Assembly: GCF_016587415.1 (NCBI RefSeq)
Contig: NZ_BNJI01000002.1
Location: 1,550,001-1,614,000 of the forward strand
DNA from: Ktedonobacter sp. SOSP1-85
Lineage (GTDB): Bacteria > Chloroflexota > Ktedonobacteria > Ktedonobacterales > Ktedonobacteraceae
Length of the DNA: 64,000 bases
Direction: 5' to 3'
How positions within the stretch are numbered: the first letter of the stretch is position 1; the number at the start of each line of letters is the position of its first letter. Shown here piece by piece: positions 16,181 to 23,930 of this stretch. The position numbers were made by a program, and so were the translations under genes. Below the pieces are notes generated by a model that did not search any database, was not told the DNA's origin, and saw only the letters and a program-made list of their open reading frames with translations.

Positions 16181-17824
16181 ATGGCTGAGTATGATGCGGT
16201 AATCGTTGGCAGCGGAATTAATTCACTCGTGGCTGCAGCTTTCCTCGCCAAGGCTGGATGGCACGTCTGCATCCTGGAGAAAAATAGCTGGCTTGGCGGG
16301 GCGATCCAGACGGCTGAGATCACGGAACCTGGATTTCATCATGATGTGTTTAGCGGCTGGCACCCTCTTTTCGCAGGATCTGAAGCCTACCGTCTCCTCA
16401 GAAACGATCTTGAGGCACGCGGACTCGAATATCTCAAGACGGATCTTGCGGCAGCAACGCTTTACCCCAATGGGGTTTCTCCCTTTCTGTACACCTCTCA
16501 TGATCGCAATGTCCAGGAGATGGAGCGCATCGCCCCTGGCGATGGAGAAGCCTGGGACCACTTTGTCAAGGATTTCACCAGACGGGCAGATCTGATTTTC
16601 AGCCTTCTGGGGACGGAACTCTGGTCGCCTGCCGGGCTTGGGTACGCACTGCAAGCCTATCGTCGGATGAAGACGCGCGGGTTGCTGGAATTTACTCACA
16701 CGGTTCTTTCCACATGCCGGCAGTGGGTGGAGGAGACCTTTACGTCGTCAGTCCATCAGGGCTTGTTTGCCCCCTGGGTCCTTCACACTGGTCTGGGTCC
16801 TGAAGACGCAGCGTCGGGGATCATGACCCAGACCATTGCCTACTCCTTGGAGGCAGGGGGAGTGCCTGTGCCCAGAGGTGGAAGCGCACGCCTGGTCGAT
16901 GCGCTGGTCCAACTCATTCGTGATTATGGGGGTACCTGTGAAACCGGGCAAGAAGTGGAAAAAATTCTGGTGAGCCAGCGCCAGGCCACCGGTGTTCGTC
17001 TGGTGAATGGAGAAACGATGCTGGCCAGGCGCGCGGTCATTTGCAACGTCACGCCGTCCCAACTCTATCTCCGCCTTCTTGATGAGACAGCACTTCCCCC
17101 CGGCATTCGCCTGGCAGCCAGGCGCTTTCGCTACGGTCGGGCAGCGATGCAGATCCACATGGCGCTTTCCGAGCTGCCGCGCTGGAATGGGGTCCCCCAA
17201 CTCCTCCACACTCCTCTTATCCATATCACGCCGGGACTCAACGGTGTCTCTCGGGCAGTCAACGAAGCGGAGCGCGGACTGCTTCCAGCAGAGGCAACCA
17301 TTGTCTGTGGACAACCTCTCTCCATCGATTCATCGCGTGCTCCTGCAGGGCGTTGGATTCTCTGGTTGCAGTTGCAAGAATTGCCGACGCATCCGCAGGG
17401 TGACGCGAACAACGAGGTCGATGTCGGAAATGGGGCCTGGACAGAAGATCTGCGTGAGCGCTATGCCGATCGTATCCAGGCGGTACTGGAACGCCACATT
17501 GCTAACCTGCGCTCCTCACTCCTGCGGCGCGTGGTTCTCTCACCCGCTGATCTGGAACAGGCCAATAGCAATCTTGTCGGTGGTGATCCCTACTCTGGCT
17601 CCTGCCAGATCGATCAGTCGTATCTCTGGCGACCACTTCCGAACCACCCTTCGCATGAAACACCTATCCACAAGCTGTATCAGATCGGAGCCAGCACCTA
17701 TCCAGGGCCCGGCCTGGGAGCGGGTTCGGGAACGATCGTGGCGCGTGCGCTGCTTCAACAGCCCTGGCCTCAGCGTGTCCTGCACCTGTTTCCGTTCATG
17801 CAAAAGAGCGTTTTCGTCAAATGA
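16181..17824 (+). CDS. Phytoene-desaturase-like FAD-dependent oxidoreductase
   Basis: I place the start at ATG 16181 (MAEYDAVIVGSG), preceded by AGAAGAGG, because the dinucleotide-binding fold begins at once; the frame is open further upstream. The protein has 547 residues. GSGINS (10-15) and the end-of-strand Glu in LEKN bind FAD. The segment PVPRGGSARLVDAL near residue 230 is typical of the CrtI/PYROXD2 group. The C-terminal YQIGASTYPGPGLGAGSG is the FAD-contacting tail. Such enzymes desaturate or isomerise carotenoids or related polyenes. No other carotenoid gene is nearby, so the substrate is open. The stop overlaps the start of the cupin gene by four bases. Confidence 0.85.
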   Translation: MAEYDAVIVGSGINSLVAAAFLAKAGWHVCILEKNSWLGGAIQTAEITEPGFHHDVFSGWHPLFAGSEAYRLLRNDLEARGLEYLKTDLAAATLYPNGVSPFLYTSHDRNVQEMERIAPGDGEAWDHFVKDFTRRADLIFSLLGTELWSPAGLGYALQAYRRMKTRGLLEFTHTVLSTCRQWVEETFTSSVHQGLFAPWVLHTGLGPEDAASGIMTQTIAYSLEAGGVPVPRGGSARLVDALVQLIRDYGGTCETGQEVEKILVSQRQATGVRLVNGETMLARRAVICNVTPSQLYLRLLDETALPPGIRLAARRFRYGRAAMQIHMALSELPRWNGVPQLLHTPLIHITPGLNGVSRAVNEAERGLLPAEATIVCGQPLSIDSSRAPAGRWILWLQLQELPTHPQGDANNEVDVGNGAWTEDLRERYADRIQAVLERHIANLRSSLLRRVVLSPADLEQANSNLVGGDPYSGSCQIDQSYLWRPLPNHPSHETPIHKLYQIGASTYPGPGLGAGSGTIVARALLQQPWPQRVLHLFPFMQKSVFVK

Positions 17825-18207
17825 TGAATGTGCAGGATGAAGCCTTTTATGTGCTCGAAGGAGAAATCAGCGTCCGTTGTGGAGAGCAGGCGTGGCGTGG
17901 CGAAACCGGCACTTCTGTCTTCCTGCCACAAGGCGTTCCACACGCCTATAAAGTGGAGGGAAACACCCCACTCAAAATACCCGTCATCACCTCCCCTGGA
18001 GGGACACTGAGCTTTGACCGTTTCGTGGAAGAGATGGGAACCCTGACACAGACGCGCATTCTTCCCGTACCATCAGCTCCTGATATGGAGAAGTTGCAAC
18101 GACTTGTTACGAAGTACGATATCGAGTTTGACAATCCGCCCATAAATATCACATGGTATTGTCAACTTGGGAACGTAGCTGAACACTGTGCTAAAATAGC
18201 TGCATGA
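17821..18207 (+). pseudogene. Cupin-domain protein gene, shortened at both ends
   Basis: The frame starts at the ATGATG overlapping the flavoenzyme stop. It reads EAFYVLEGEISVRCGEQ and later FLPQGVPHAY, the two beta-barrel motifs of small cupins. Relatives carry an upstream strand with the first metal-binding His residues before EDEAFYVLEG; that part is absent. After about base 18144 (KYDIEFDNPP, the usual C-terminus) the frame runs into an IS6-type end for another 20 codons. The 3' end is therefore altered, and the missing metal ligands suggest a non-functional or reduced cupin. Confidence 0.65.
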
Positions 18208-18285
18208 AAATACCCCCCACCACTCCTGAGTACAAAGGCTACCGCTTTCCTCCTGCAATCATCAGCCACGCTTGTAAATGGACAC
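18145..18285 (+). pseudogene. IS6-family left end and first transposase codons
   Basis: From ATG 18204 the frame reads MKIPPTTPEYKGYRFP then PAIISHACKW, the N-terminal signature of IS6-family transposases (YKGYRFP-x-EIISHAVW). It is cut after about 25 codons, where the IS256 left end begins, and reads out to a stop at 18338. The IS6 had inserted into the 3' end of the cupin gene, and the IS256 then inserted into the IS6. The rest of the IS6 is not present on the other side of the IS256. Confidence 0.7.
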
Positions 18286-19700
18286 CATACCGAATTGTGT
18301 GTGAAGCAGAGGCTTTTCAAAAGGAGAGATTGAGATGATACTACAGGCATAGACAGTTCCTTTAGAACAATTCACACAATTCACGAGAAGGAGCATGTTA
18401 TGCCTACATCCAAGAAAAAGCCTATCATATCGGCCTCAGAGACTTCAACACCACAGCCCCCAAATGTCATGCCAGAACAGGAGGATTTTCGTCAGCATTT
18501 ACGTCACCTGGCGGTTAGCGCCGTTCAGGTTTTGCTCGAACAGACTATGCTTGAGGAGCTGGAACGCTGCATTGGCGCTTCGTGGGGCGAATGCACTCCC
18601 ACACGACGTGGCTATCGCAATGGCACCTACACCCGCAATCTCATCACTTCGACTGGACGCATCGAAGATCTCAAAGTGCCCAGAGATCGAGAAGAAGAGT
18701 TCCACTCCCAGGTCTTCGAAAGCTACAATCGCTATGAACCGCAGGTTGCAGAAGCGCTGACCGAGATGTTTGTGAGCGGCACCAGCACCCATAAGGTGGG
18801 AAAAGTGGCAGAAAAGTTAATGGGAGTTGCCCCTTCTGCCAGCGCAGTCAGCCGTCTCAACCAGAGTTTGACTGAGCAATATGAAATGTGGCGAGAACGC
18901 GCTTTACTTGCCCACTACAGAGTTGTCTACTTGGATGGCATTCATTTCACAGTTCGTCATGGGGAACAAACAGACTCTACCATGATTTTAACGGCTCTAG
19001 GAGTCGATTTGGAGGGAAGCCGCGAAGTGCTGGCCTTCCGAGCAAGTAGCGAAGAAAGCCTGGATGGCTGGTGTTGCCTCTTGCAAGATTTACGCAACCG
19101 AGGGGTGAAAGCTATCGATCTCTTTGTGACAGATGGAGCTGATGGATTGCTCGCTGCGATTGCAGACCTCTTTCCGGCAACCCCTCGTCAGCGCTGCCTG
19201 ATTCACAAGCAACGCAACATCATGAGCGCTATTCCCAAACGAGAGCAGCAGGAGGTCATGGCTGATCTGAAGGGCATTTGGCAGCAAGAGACGAAAGAGC
19301 AGGCTTTGGTGAACTTGACTGCCTTTAAAGCCAAGTATCAGAAACGCTATCCCGAAGCGATGCGTAGCCTGTGTGAAGATGAAGAACATCTCTTGACCTT
19401 TTATGCCTTTCCGCAGGTGATGCACCGCTACATTCGCAGTACCAACGCCATTGAAAGCCTGTTTAGCAACGTGAGGCAGCGTACGGATCAGATTGATGCC
19501 TTCACCACTGAAACCAGTTGCCTTACCATTGTCTGGGCTGTGATCCAAGATATTCGCTTACCCAAGGTTCCGGTCGGCTAAAGGTTGGCTACTCAAAGTG
19601 GCGAGATCAAAGCAACCAGTCAACACGGCTGGTTTGGGGGGAGGTTGCCTTTGCAGATGTCCTGTGTAACTTCCCGCCCCCGCAGAGGCTTTTTTTCTGA
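18286..19700 (+). mobile_element. IS256-family element, complete transposase
   Basis: The left boundary is placed where the IS6 frame breaks and where similarity to the remnant at 14131-14337 starts. The right boundary is placed in the non-coding tail after the transposase. Both are estimates to within a few tens of bases, and I could not resolve the terminal repeats. The GC-rich tail has short inverted stretches but no gene. Confidence 0.6.
18400..19581 (+). CDS. IS256-family transposase
   Basis: The 393-residue protein is complete. The N-terminus is Ser/Thr/Pro-rich and is followed by the helical domain with RRGYRNGTYTR near residue 70. The catalytic residues are Asp179 (VYLDGIHF), Asp245 (LFVTDGADGL) and Glu352 (STNAIESLF), with the insertion containing the C-x-H motif (RQRCLIHKQRN) between the second Asp and the Glu. 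Start ATG 18400 follows GAAGGAG at good spacing. It catalyses movement of the surrounding IS and looks active. Confidence 0.95.
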   Translation: MPTSKKKPIISASETSTPQPPNVMPEQEDFRQHLRHLAVSAVQVLLEQTMLEELERCIGASWGECTPTRRGYRNGTYTRNLITSTGRIEDLKVPRDREEEFHSQVFESYNRYEPQVAEALTEMFVSGTSTHKVGKVAEKLMGVAPSASAVSRLNQSLTEQYEMWRERALLAHYRVVYLDGIHFTVRHGEQTDSTMILTALGVDLEGSREVLAFRASSEESLDGWCCLLQDLRNRGVKAIDLFVTDGADGLLAAIADLFPATPRQRCLIHKQRNIMSAIPKREQQEVMADLKGIWQQETKEQALVNLTAFKAKYQKRYPEAMRSLCEDEEHLLTFYAFPQVMHRYIRSTNAIESLFSNVRQRTDQIDAFTTETSCLTIVWAVIQDIRLPKVPVG

Positions 19701-20049
19701 TCACTGATGTTCTGCCTGCGCCAACATTTCTCGTTCTGTCAACTGCTGTGGACGGGCCTGTCGCTCTTAGCACGCTGCTTATTCTTTAGTTTGCCTTTAC
19801 ACACAACACGGGATGGCGTCCTTCTTCAAGATACGGTTCTTCCTTATAGGAAACGGTACAGTAGAAAGTCGGCGTCCCAAGGCCCTTTGGGACATTTCCC
19901 AGACGCAATGGTTCCATAGTGGTCCACGGTCTCTCTATCGTGCGCTTAATCGCTACCTGATACTCTCTCATGAAGATCCTCCCCTTGAAGAAATGTCTGG
20001 CATGATAGCAACATTCTTGGCATTTGACAATCTTTTGTTTGCGTTATAT
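19701..20049. other. Gap without a recognised gene
   Basis: Frames in this stretch are short and of unlikely composition on both strands. The region probably holds remnants left by the IS insertions between the IS256 and the SUKH gene. Confidence 0.35.
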
Positions 20050-20807
20050 CCAGCCTTTACAGCAGGTGCTATAAAGGTTTTTCCTTTGAGGTGCAATGTA
20101 GCCGGAGTATGTAGAACCACGCTATTGGTTTGCTATAGGTCGTTTTTGCAAGTCAACGATTGTCTATTACTAGTGCGAGCTCAAGAGTGCAATTGTTACA
20201 AACAAGCCACTGCTGATCATTGTGAAATCCAATGCCAATATTTAGAGCCTTGTGCGACGATTAGGCGATCTAGCCATTGTACAAAACTCTTTGCAATAAT
20301 ATTCTTTTGCCATGTCTTAACAGGGTAACCAGTGTCTCCATCAAGGACATAACATTCATTAGGAAGTGACAAAGAATGCCTGTTAGTATCTAATATAAGT
20401 AAATCAGTATCTCCCAGGCATTCTGCGAAAACAAGAAAAGAACTTGACCAATCGTCATATAAACTTTGCCAGCGTGTATTCTTGATAAGAATGTCATTCA
20501 CTGCATAAAGGGAAAAGCCCCATTGCCCATACCTGTCATCTATAAATAATTCTGCCCCGTTCGAGTAGAGCAAGAATTGCTCATAAGATGATGGTAGCTT
20601 CCAATAGCTTTTTAAGCGCTCAAGATCCTCCACAGTTGCAGGTGGAAAAAATGAAAAAGAAGCTCTCCAAACATATGCACCTTCGCCAGTAACCTCTAAA
20701 TGCGAATTATTGCTTAGCTTAGATCTAAGCAGCCCTAATACTTTGATAGGACTAAGCTCATCCATATTGTGCTTTTCCTTCCTTATGGCACCTGCTGTAA
20801 AGGCTGG
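20050..20807. repeat. Exact 20-bp inverted repeats flanking the SUKH gene
   Basis: CCAGCCTTTACAGCAGGTGC at 20050-20069 recurs in reverse complement at 20788-20807, and similarity extends a few bases inward. The two arms enclose the whole SUKH gene (20217-20765). The right arm is also present in the duplicated block at about 960-979. This may be the boundary of a small gene-carrying unit. No target duplication was found. Confidence 0.6.
20217..20765 (-). CDS. SUKH (SMI1/KNR4) family protein
   Basis: The 182-residue protein starts at ATG 20765 with GGAAGG upstream. The SUKH core covers about residues 40-170: FPPATVEDLERLKSYW, then LPSSYEQFLLYSNGAELF, then a Trp-Gly strand, and KSFVQWLDRLI at the end. 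SUKH proteins bind and neutralise partner toxins or act as regulators. The gene lies 73 bases downstream of a hypothetical gene on the same strand, and the two are probably co-transcribed. The upstream gene could be its partner, but no toxin fold is visible. The 5' part is duplicated at 816-937. Confidence 0.85.
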   Translation of the reverse strand: MDELSPIKVLGLLRSKLSNNSHLEVTGEGAYVWRASFSFFPPATVEDLERLKSYWKLPSSYEQFLLYSNGAELFIDDRYGQWGFSLYAVNDILIKNTRWQSLYDDWSSSFLVFAECLGDTDLLILDTNRHSLSLPNECYVLDGDTGYPVKTWQKNIIAKSFVQWLDRLIVAQGSKYWHWISQ

Positions 20808-21665
20808 TTCTATCGGGCAATATGGTAAGTTTACTGTCTCACTCTGATTTTTTTATGAGGGCGATTTGTTCTAGTACATCGGTGTCAAGCAACGGTCGTG
20901 GCTCTTGCTGAACATGTTTCTCCCAGAGAGGCTGGGTTACGAACATATCCGCACCTATCTTGCCAGGTACTGATATAACAAGAGGTTCGATACCATAAAG
21001 CACTGTGCCATAGCGAAAAAAGCCCTTTTGAGGATGCATGAGAGAAAGAACCGTTTTGTCATCAAAAGATACTTTCCACGCTTTCTCTCCATTGCGGTCA
21101 GTCTTTGGCTGAGTAGCCAAGAAAAACACCCGGATTGGTTCGTCGTTTTCTACCGATCCCAATTGCCACTTCAGCCGAACTTGATCCCAAATCTCGTCTT
21201 CCCAAATCTCTCTTAAATATTGAGCGATGATGCTTAGCGCTCGGATGTATTCAACCTCTTCGTCTGACCAGTGGGTAGCAGGAAATATAGTGTCTGTTTT
21301 CGCCTCCACATCAATGTCCTCGAACTGAAAAGCCCAATAGCTTGTATGGGCACACCAGAGAAGCTGTTGGGTTCTATTGACGATGAGAAGGAAGGCGTTA
21401 TTAGGATCGGTTTCAGGCTCCTCCTGTAAGCCAGTCCAATGGGTAAGAGCTAACTCACGTTTTACAAACACATCAATATCATCGTAAGGATGGAGGGCAC
21501 TGTACCAAGAGATGACATAGCTAGCAGCAAGTTCTGGTTCCTTCTGTTCCAAGTTCTTCTCCTTCCCAATAAGGAAGCATTCCTTTTGTTGATAGAAAAT
21601 ATACTACATAGGCCCTTATAACACCAGATGTAAGGGCTTTCCTTGTGAGGTGAGAAAATGAGCAT
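20644..21665. repeat. 1.02-kb duplicated block, copy B
   Basis: This is the second copy of the block at 816-1836 and has the intact reading frames. It ends at 21665, eight bases into the PP-loop ATPase gene, where unrelated sequence begins. The two copies are about 19 kb apart in the same orientation, so recombination between them would delete or circularise everything between. Confidence 0.95.
20839..21552 (-). CDS. Hypothetical protein upstream of a SUKH gene
   Basis: TTG 21552 is the likely start, with AAGGAG six bases upstream. The 237-residue protein is acidic and soluble, with many Trp residues (SWYSALHPYDD, THWTGLQEEPE, LLWCAHTSYW). These recall immunity-type or nucleotide-related small domains, but I do not recognise a family. 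It has no signal peptide or membrane segment. It is followed by the SUKH gene and lies divergent from the PP-loop gene start at 21658. A hairpin, GCCCTTA...TAAGGGC, lies in the divergent region. A frameshifted copy is at 1011-1723. Confidence 0.7.
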   Translation of the reverse strand: MEQKEPELAASYVISWYSALHPYDDIDVFVKRELALTHWTGLQEEPETDPNNAFLLIVNRTQQLLWCAHTSYWAFQFEDIDVEAKTDTIFPATHWSDEEVEYIRALSIIAQYLREIWEDEIWDQVRLKWQLGSVENDEPIRVFFLATQPKTDRNGEKAWKVSFDDKTVLSLMHPQKGFFRYGTVLYGIEPLVISVPGKIGADMFVTQPLWEKHVQQEPRPLLDTDVLEQIALIKKSE

Positions 21666-21785
21666 GATAGTGACCCACGATGTCAAGACACCAAAATCAC
21701 GGTTGCTAAGGTGTGATCTCCTTTCTGTACAAAATTAATTTTCGCGCCAAAAGCGCGAAAAGACGATTAGATCTATTGTAGGAAA

Positions 21786-22109
21786 TTATGACTCTTCAAT
21801 CTTCTCATGAGGATGGACTTCAACAAGTGGATAGACAAGATCTCTCAGATGTTTCCCGCACTTTGGGCACTCAAGCTGAACATTGAGTCTTTCGCCATCG
21901 CCAGGACAGAACCAATGCAATCCTCCATGAAATTGTGGGTGAAAGGGAGGATTGGGAGACTGGGGTACGGCATGTGACCCATAACGCTCTTCGAACTTTT
22001 GCTGCATGGCGAGTGAAAGGCCCATATCTCCTTGGACACAGTACAACTCATTCCTCCCACTGCCTAATGGCTTCTGAACAAGAGCATGACCACATTTTGG
22101 ACAAAACAT
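21786..22109 (-). CDS. Small protein with two CxxC zinc ribbons
   Basis: ATG 22109 is preceded by GAAGGAAGG. The 107-residue protein has CPKCGHAL at residues 3-10, a Cys near 24, and a second CPKCGKHL near 85. The two Cys pairs suggest a zinc ribbon. The middle is rich in Pro, His and Gly (SHAVPQSPNPPFHPQF). The gene begins just after the IS3 OrfB stop, so its leader and perhaps first codons lie in the IS end. In the current sequence a frameshift makes the OrfB frame run into it, but they are separate genes. No family is recognised. Confidence 0.6.
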   Translation of the reverse strand: MFCPKCGHALVQKPLGSGRNELYCVQGDMGLSLAMQQKFEERYGSHAVPQSPNPPFHPQFHGGLHWFCPGDGERLNVQLECPKCGKHLRDLVYPLVEVHPHEKIEES

Positions 22110-22125
22110 GCTGTTTCCTTCCTTC

Positions 22126-22998
22126 TCAATGCATTCGTTCGTCCTGCTTGCATGGTGGAAAATAGACCTCTGCTGGCGTGCGATAGGCGAGTGCCTGGTG
22201 CAGCCGCCCCTCATTGTAAAAGCGCAGATACTCCGCCAGTCCCGGCGAGCCTCGCGGGGGCTTGCATAATCTTTGAGATAGACCTCCTCATATTTTATGC
22301 TTCGCCACAAGCGCTCGGTAAACACGTTATCCAGAGCACGCCCTTTACTATCCATGCTGATTCTTACATCATGAGAGAGGAGCAGTTGGGTATACTGCGA
22401 ACTGGTAAACTGGCTGCCCTGGTCGCTATTGCAAATCTGTGGCCTGGCTTGCCTCAGAGCACGTTGCATGGCCTCAAGAACGAAAGCAATCTGCATCGTT
22501 TGATCCAGTTCCCAGCTCACCACATAGCGCGAGTACCAATCTAGGATCGCGACCAGGTACATCCAACCTCCTCGCAAGCGAATGTAGGTAATGTCGATGC
22601 CCCACATATGGTTCGGTGCACTCGCCGTGATGTTCGCCAACAAGTAGGGATAAATCGCGGCCTGGTGATCACGCTTGCTCAGGTTTGGACCGGGATACAC
22701 CGCACTTAGTCCCATTTCTTGCATATACCGTGCGACCGTTTTTTGATTGATCGCTCTTCCCTCTCGATGAAGCCGGCCAGCAATACGCCGATAGCCATAA
22801 TAGGGATGAGCTGTATAGATCTCATCAATGCGATGCTTAAGCGCCACTTCTTCTGGGGATGGAGGCACTGGGACATAATACAGGCCAGAACGGTTGAGGC
22901 CCAGCAACGTTGCCTGGGTTTTCACATTCAGCTCCTGATTCTCCCAATCAACCAGTTGGCGTCGCTCATCTCTACTTAAAGAATAGGCGAGATTTTTT
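22126..22998 (-). pseudogene. IS3 OrfB transposase with a late frameshift
   Basis: The frame overlaps the end of OrfA (LSRDERRQLVDWENQEL) and carries the rve core: Asp in WGIDITYI, Asp in NSDQGSQFTS and Glu in NVFTERLWRSIKYEEVY. After YASPREAR the frame shifts by one base near 22250. The original frame would read GLAEYLRFYNEGRLHQALAY to a stop at 22126. The shift changes the last 40 residues, which in this family follow the catalytic Glu. The enzyme may be impaired but its catalytic triad is intact. Confidence 0.75.
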
Positions 22999-23280
22999 TT
23001 CCAACCACGTCAACTGCGTGGTTAACCGTCCGATTTCGGCGTAGAGGGCTTCGCGTTCTTTGAGCCACTCGGCTTCCTTCTCGGCAAATTCCAGGCTCGT
23101 TCGCTCGTCAAACAAGCCTGGCAAGCCCGCTAGCGCTTGATCTCGCCATCGGTAGAGCATGTTGGTATGGACTCCATACTCTGCCGCTAGTTGTCCAACA
23201 GTCTTTTCCTCTCGGAGCATCTCTTTGACCACTTTTGCTTTAAACTCTGCCGTGTAGTGCTTCCGTGTCTTTTTCTGCAT
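22972..23280 (-). CDS. IS3 OrfA (HTH subunit)
   Basis: The 102-residue protein begins MQKKTRKHYTAEFKAKVV and has the helix-turn-helix VGQLAAEYGVHTNMLYRWR at about residues 28-46. A leucine-zipper helix follows near 65-95. It binds the IS ends and, through frameshifting, forms the OrfAB transposase with the overlapping OrfB. The A-run near 22995 (TTGGAAAAAAAATC on the minus strand) is a likely slippery site. Confidence 0.85.
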   Translation of the reverse strand: MQKKTRKHYTAEFKAKVVKEMLREEKTVGQLAAEYGVHTNMLYRWRDQALAGLPGLFDERTSLEFAEKEAEWLKEREALYAEIGRLTTQLTWLEKKSRLFFK

Positions 23281-23327
23281 GCTTCAGTTTACCCCTTACG
23301 AGCCGACCGATGTGTGTCCAATTTCTT

Positions 23328-23512
23328 GGTTCTTCCGCACTTTCTGTGCTCTGCAATTTCAACATCCTGGCGAAAAGCACACCCAGAGAGCGATGAGGTC
23401 TGTTTTGCATTGAAAAGATGATCAAAGCCATCGAAGAAGCCTTCCTACGTATTGTGAGGCCGAATGATACTTGGCTCTCCGTATTGTTGAGCACGGAAAG
23501 TGCGGAAGAACC
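23328..23512. mobile_element. 185-bp MITE (C)
   Basis: The ends GGTTCTTCCGCACTTTC (23328) and its complement (to 23512) form 23-bp inverted repeats with one mismatch. There is no coding sequence inside. The end motif GGTTCTTnCrCACTyTC also matches the ends of the MITE at 47556-47678 and recalls ISL3-family ends. It cuts the 3' end of the phospholipase-D-like gene. The other flank was replaced by the IS3, so no target duplication is visible. Confidence 0.8.
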
Positions 23513-23930
23513 CATTATATATCTGTTGTAAAGCTTGTACATGAGATTGTTCTGTACTCATGAGTTTAGCAGTAACCTCAGTTTGGTCATTATACCCAGC
23601 CATGGTTAGGTTATGTGAACCGATATATGCAGTAATCCTTTCATGCTTTTGCAACCAGAGGAGTTTCGCATGTTGAATACCTCCCTTCGGTAGATGTATT
23701 GGAACTAGAATATAATCCCGTCCACAACATCCGGAAGGAATGGCGTGCTCCAAGCTTTCTTGATATCCTCTATAGTCAATGAGAATACCAATACGGGACA
23801 CCCCCATACGCCTTAAACGGGGCAAAATCATCGACTCAAAAAAACTCAAATTAATAGTATATGTGAGAAAGAATGCCGTATCGTAATCTTCTTCTCTTTG
23901 AAGCTCATTCAGTAATATGATGTTATTCAT
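23445..23930 (-). pseudogene. Phospholipase-D-like protein, 3' end replaced by a MITE
   Basis: Start ATG 23930 overlaps the stop of the upstream gene (ATGA), so the two genes are translationally coupled. The protein carries one HKD motif: HAKLLWL near residue 113, followed by GSHNLTMAGY near 131 and a Glu near 141. This is the nuclease or phosphodiesterase catalytic half-site of the PLD superfamily. Such proteins usually work as dimers. After about residue 140 the natural sequence ends at the MITE (base 23512) and the last 22 residues come from the MITE. The active site is present, but the C-terminus is lost and a downstream partner gene may be missing. Confidence 0.75.

Larger units (their letters stand above)
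22093..23320 (-). mobile_element. IS3-family element
   Basis: Two overlapping genes, OrfA (22972-23280) and OrfB, run on the minus strand. The left end is probably near 23320, where the minus strand reads TGGACACACATCGG. A plausible right end at 22093-22110 reads TGGACAAAACATG on the plus strand. Both boundaries are estimates. The element lies next to a 185-bp MITE and removed whatever followed it, including the 3' end of the phospholipase-D-like gene. Confidence 0.65.

Noticed and set aside
19813..20328. A 171-codon plus-strand frame
   Set aside because: The composition is unlikely (many Cys, Phe and Arg in no pattern) and it overlaps the real minus-strand SUKH gene.
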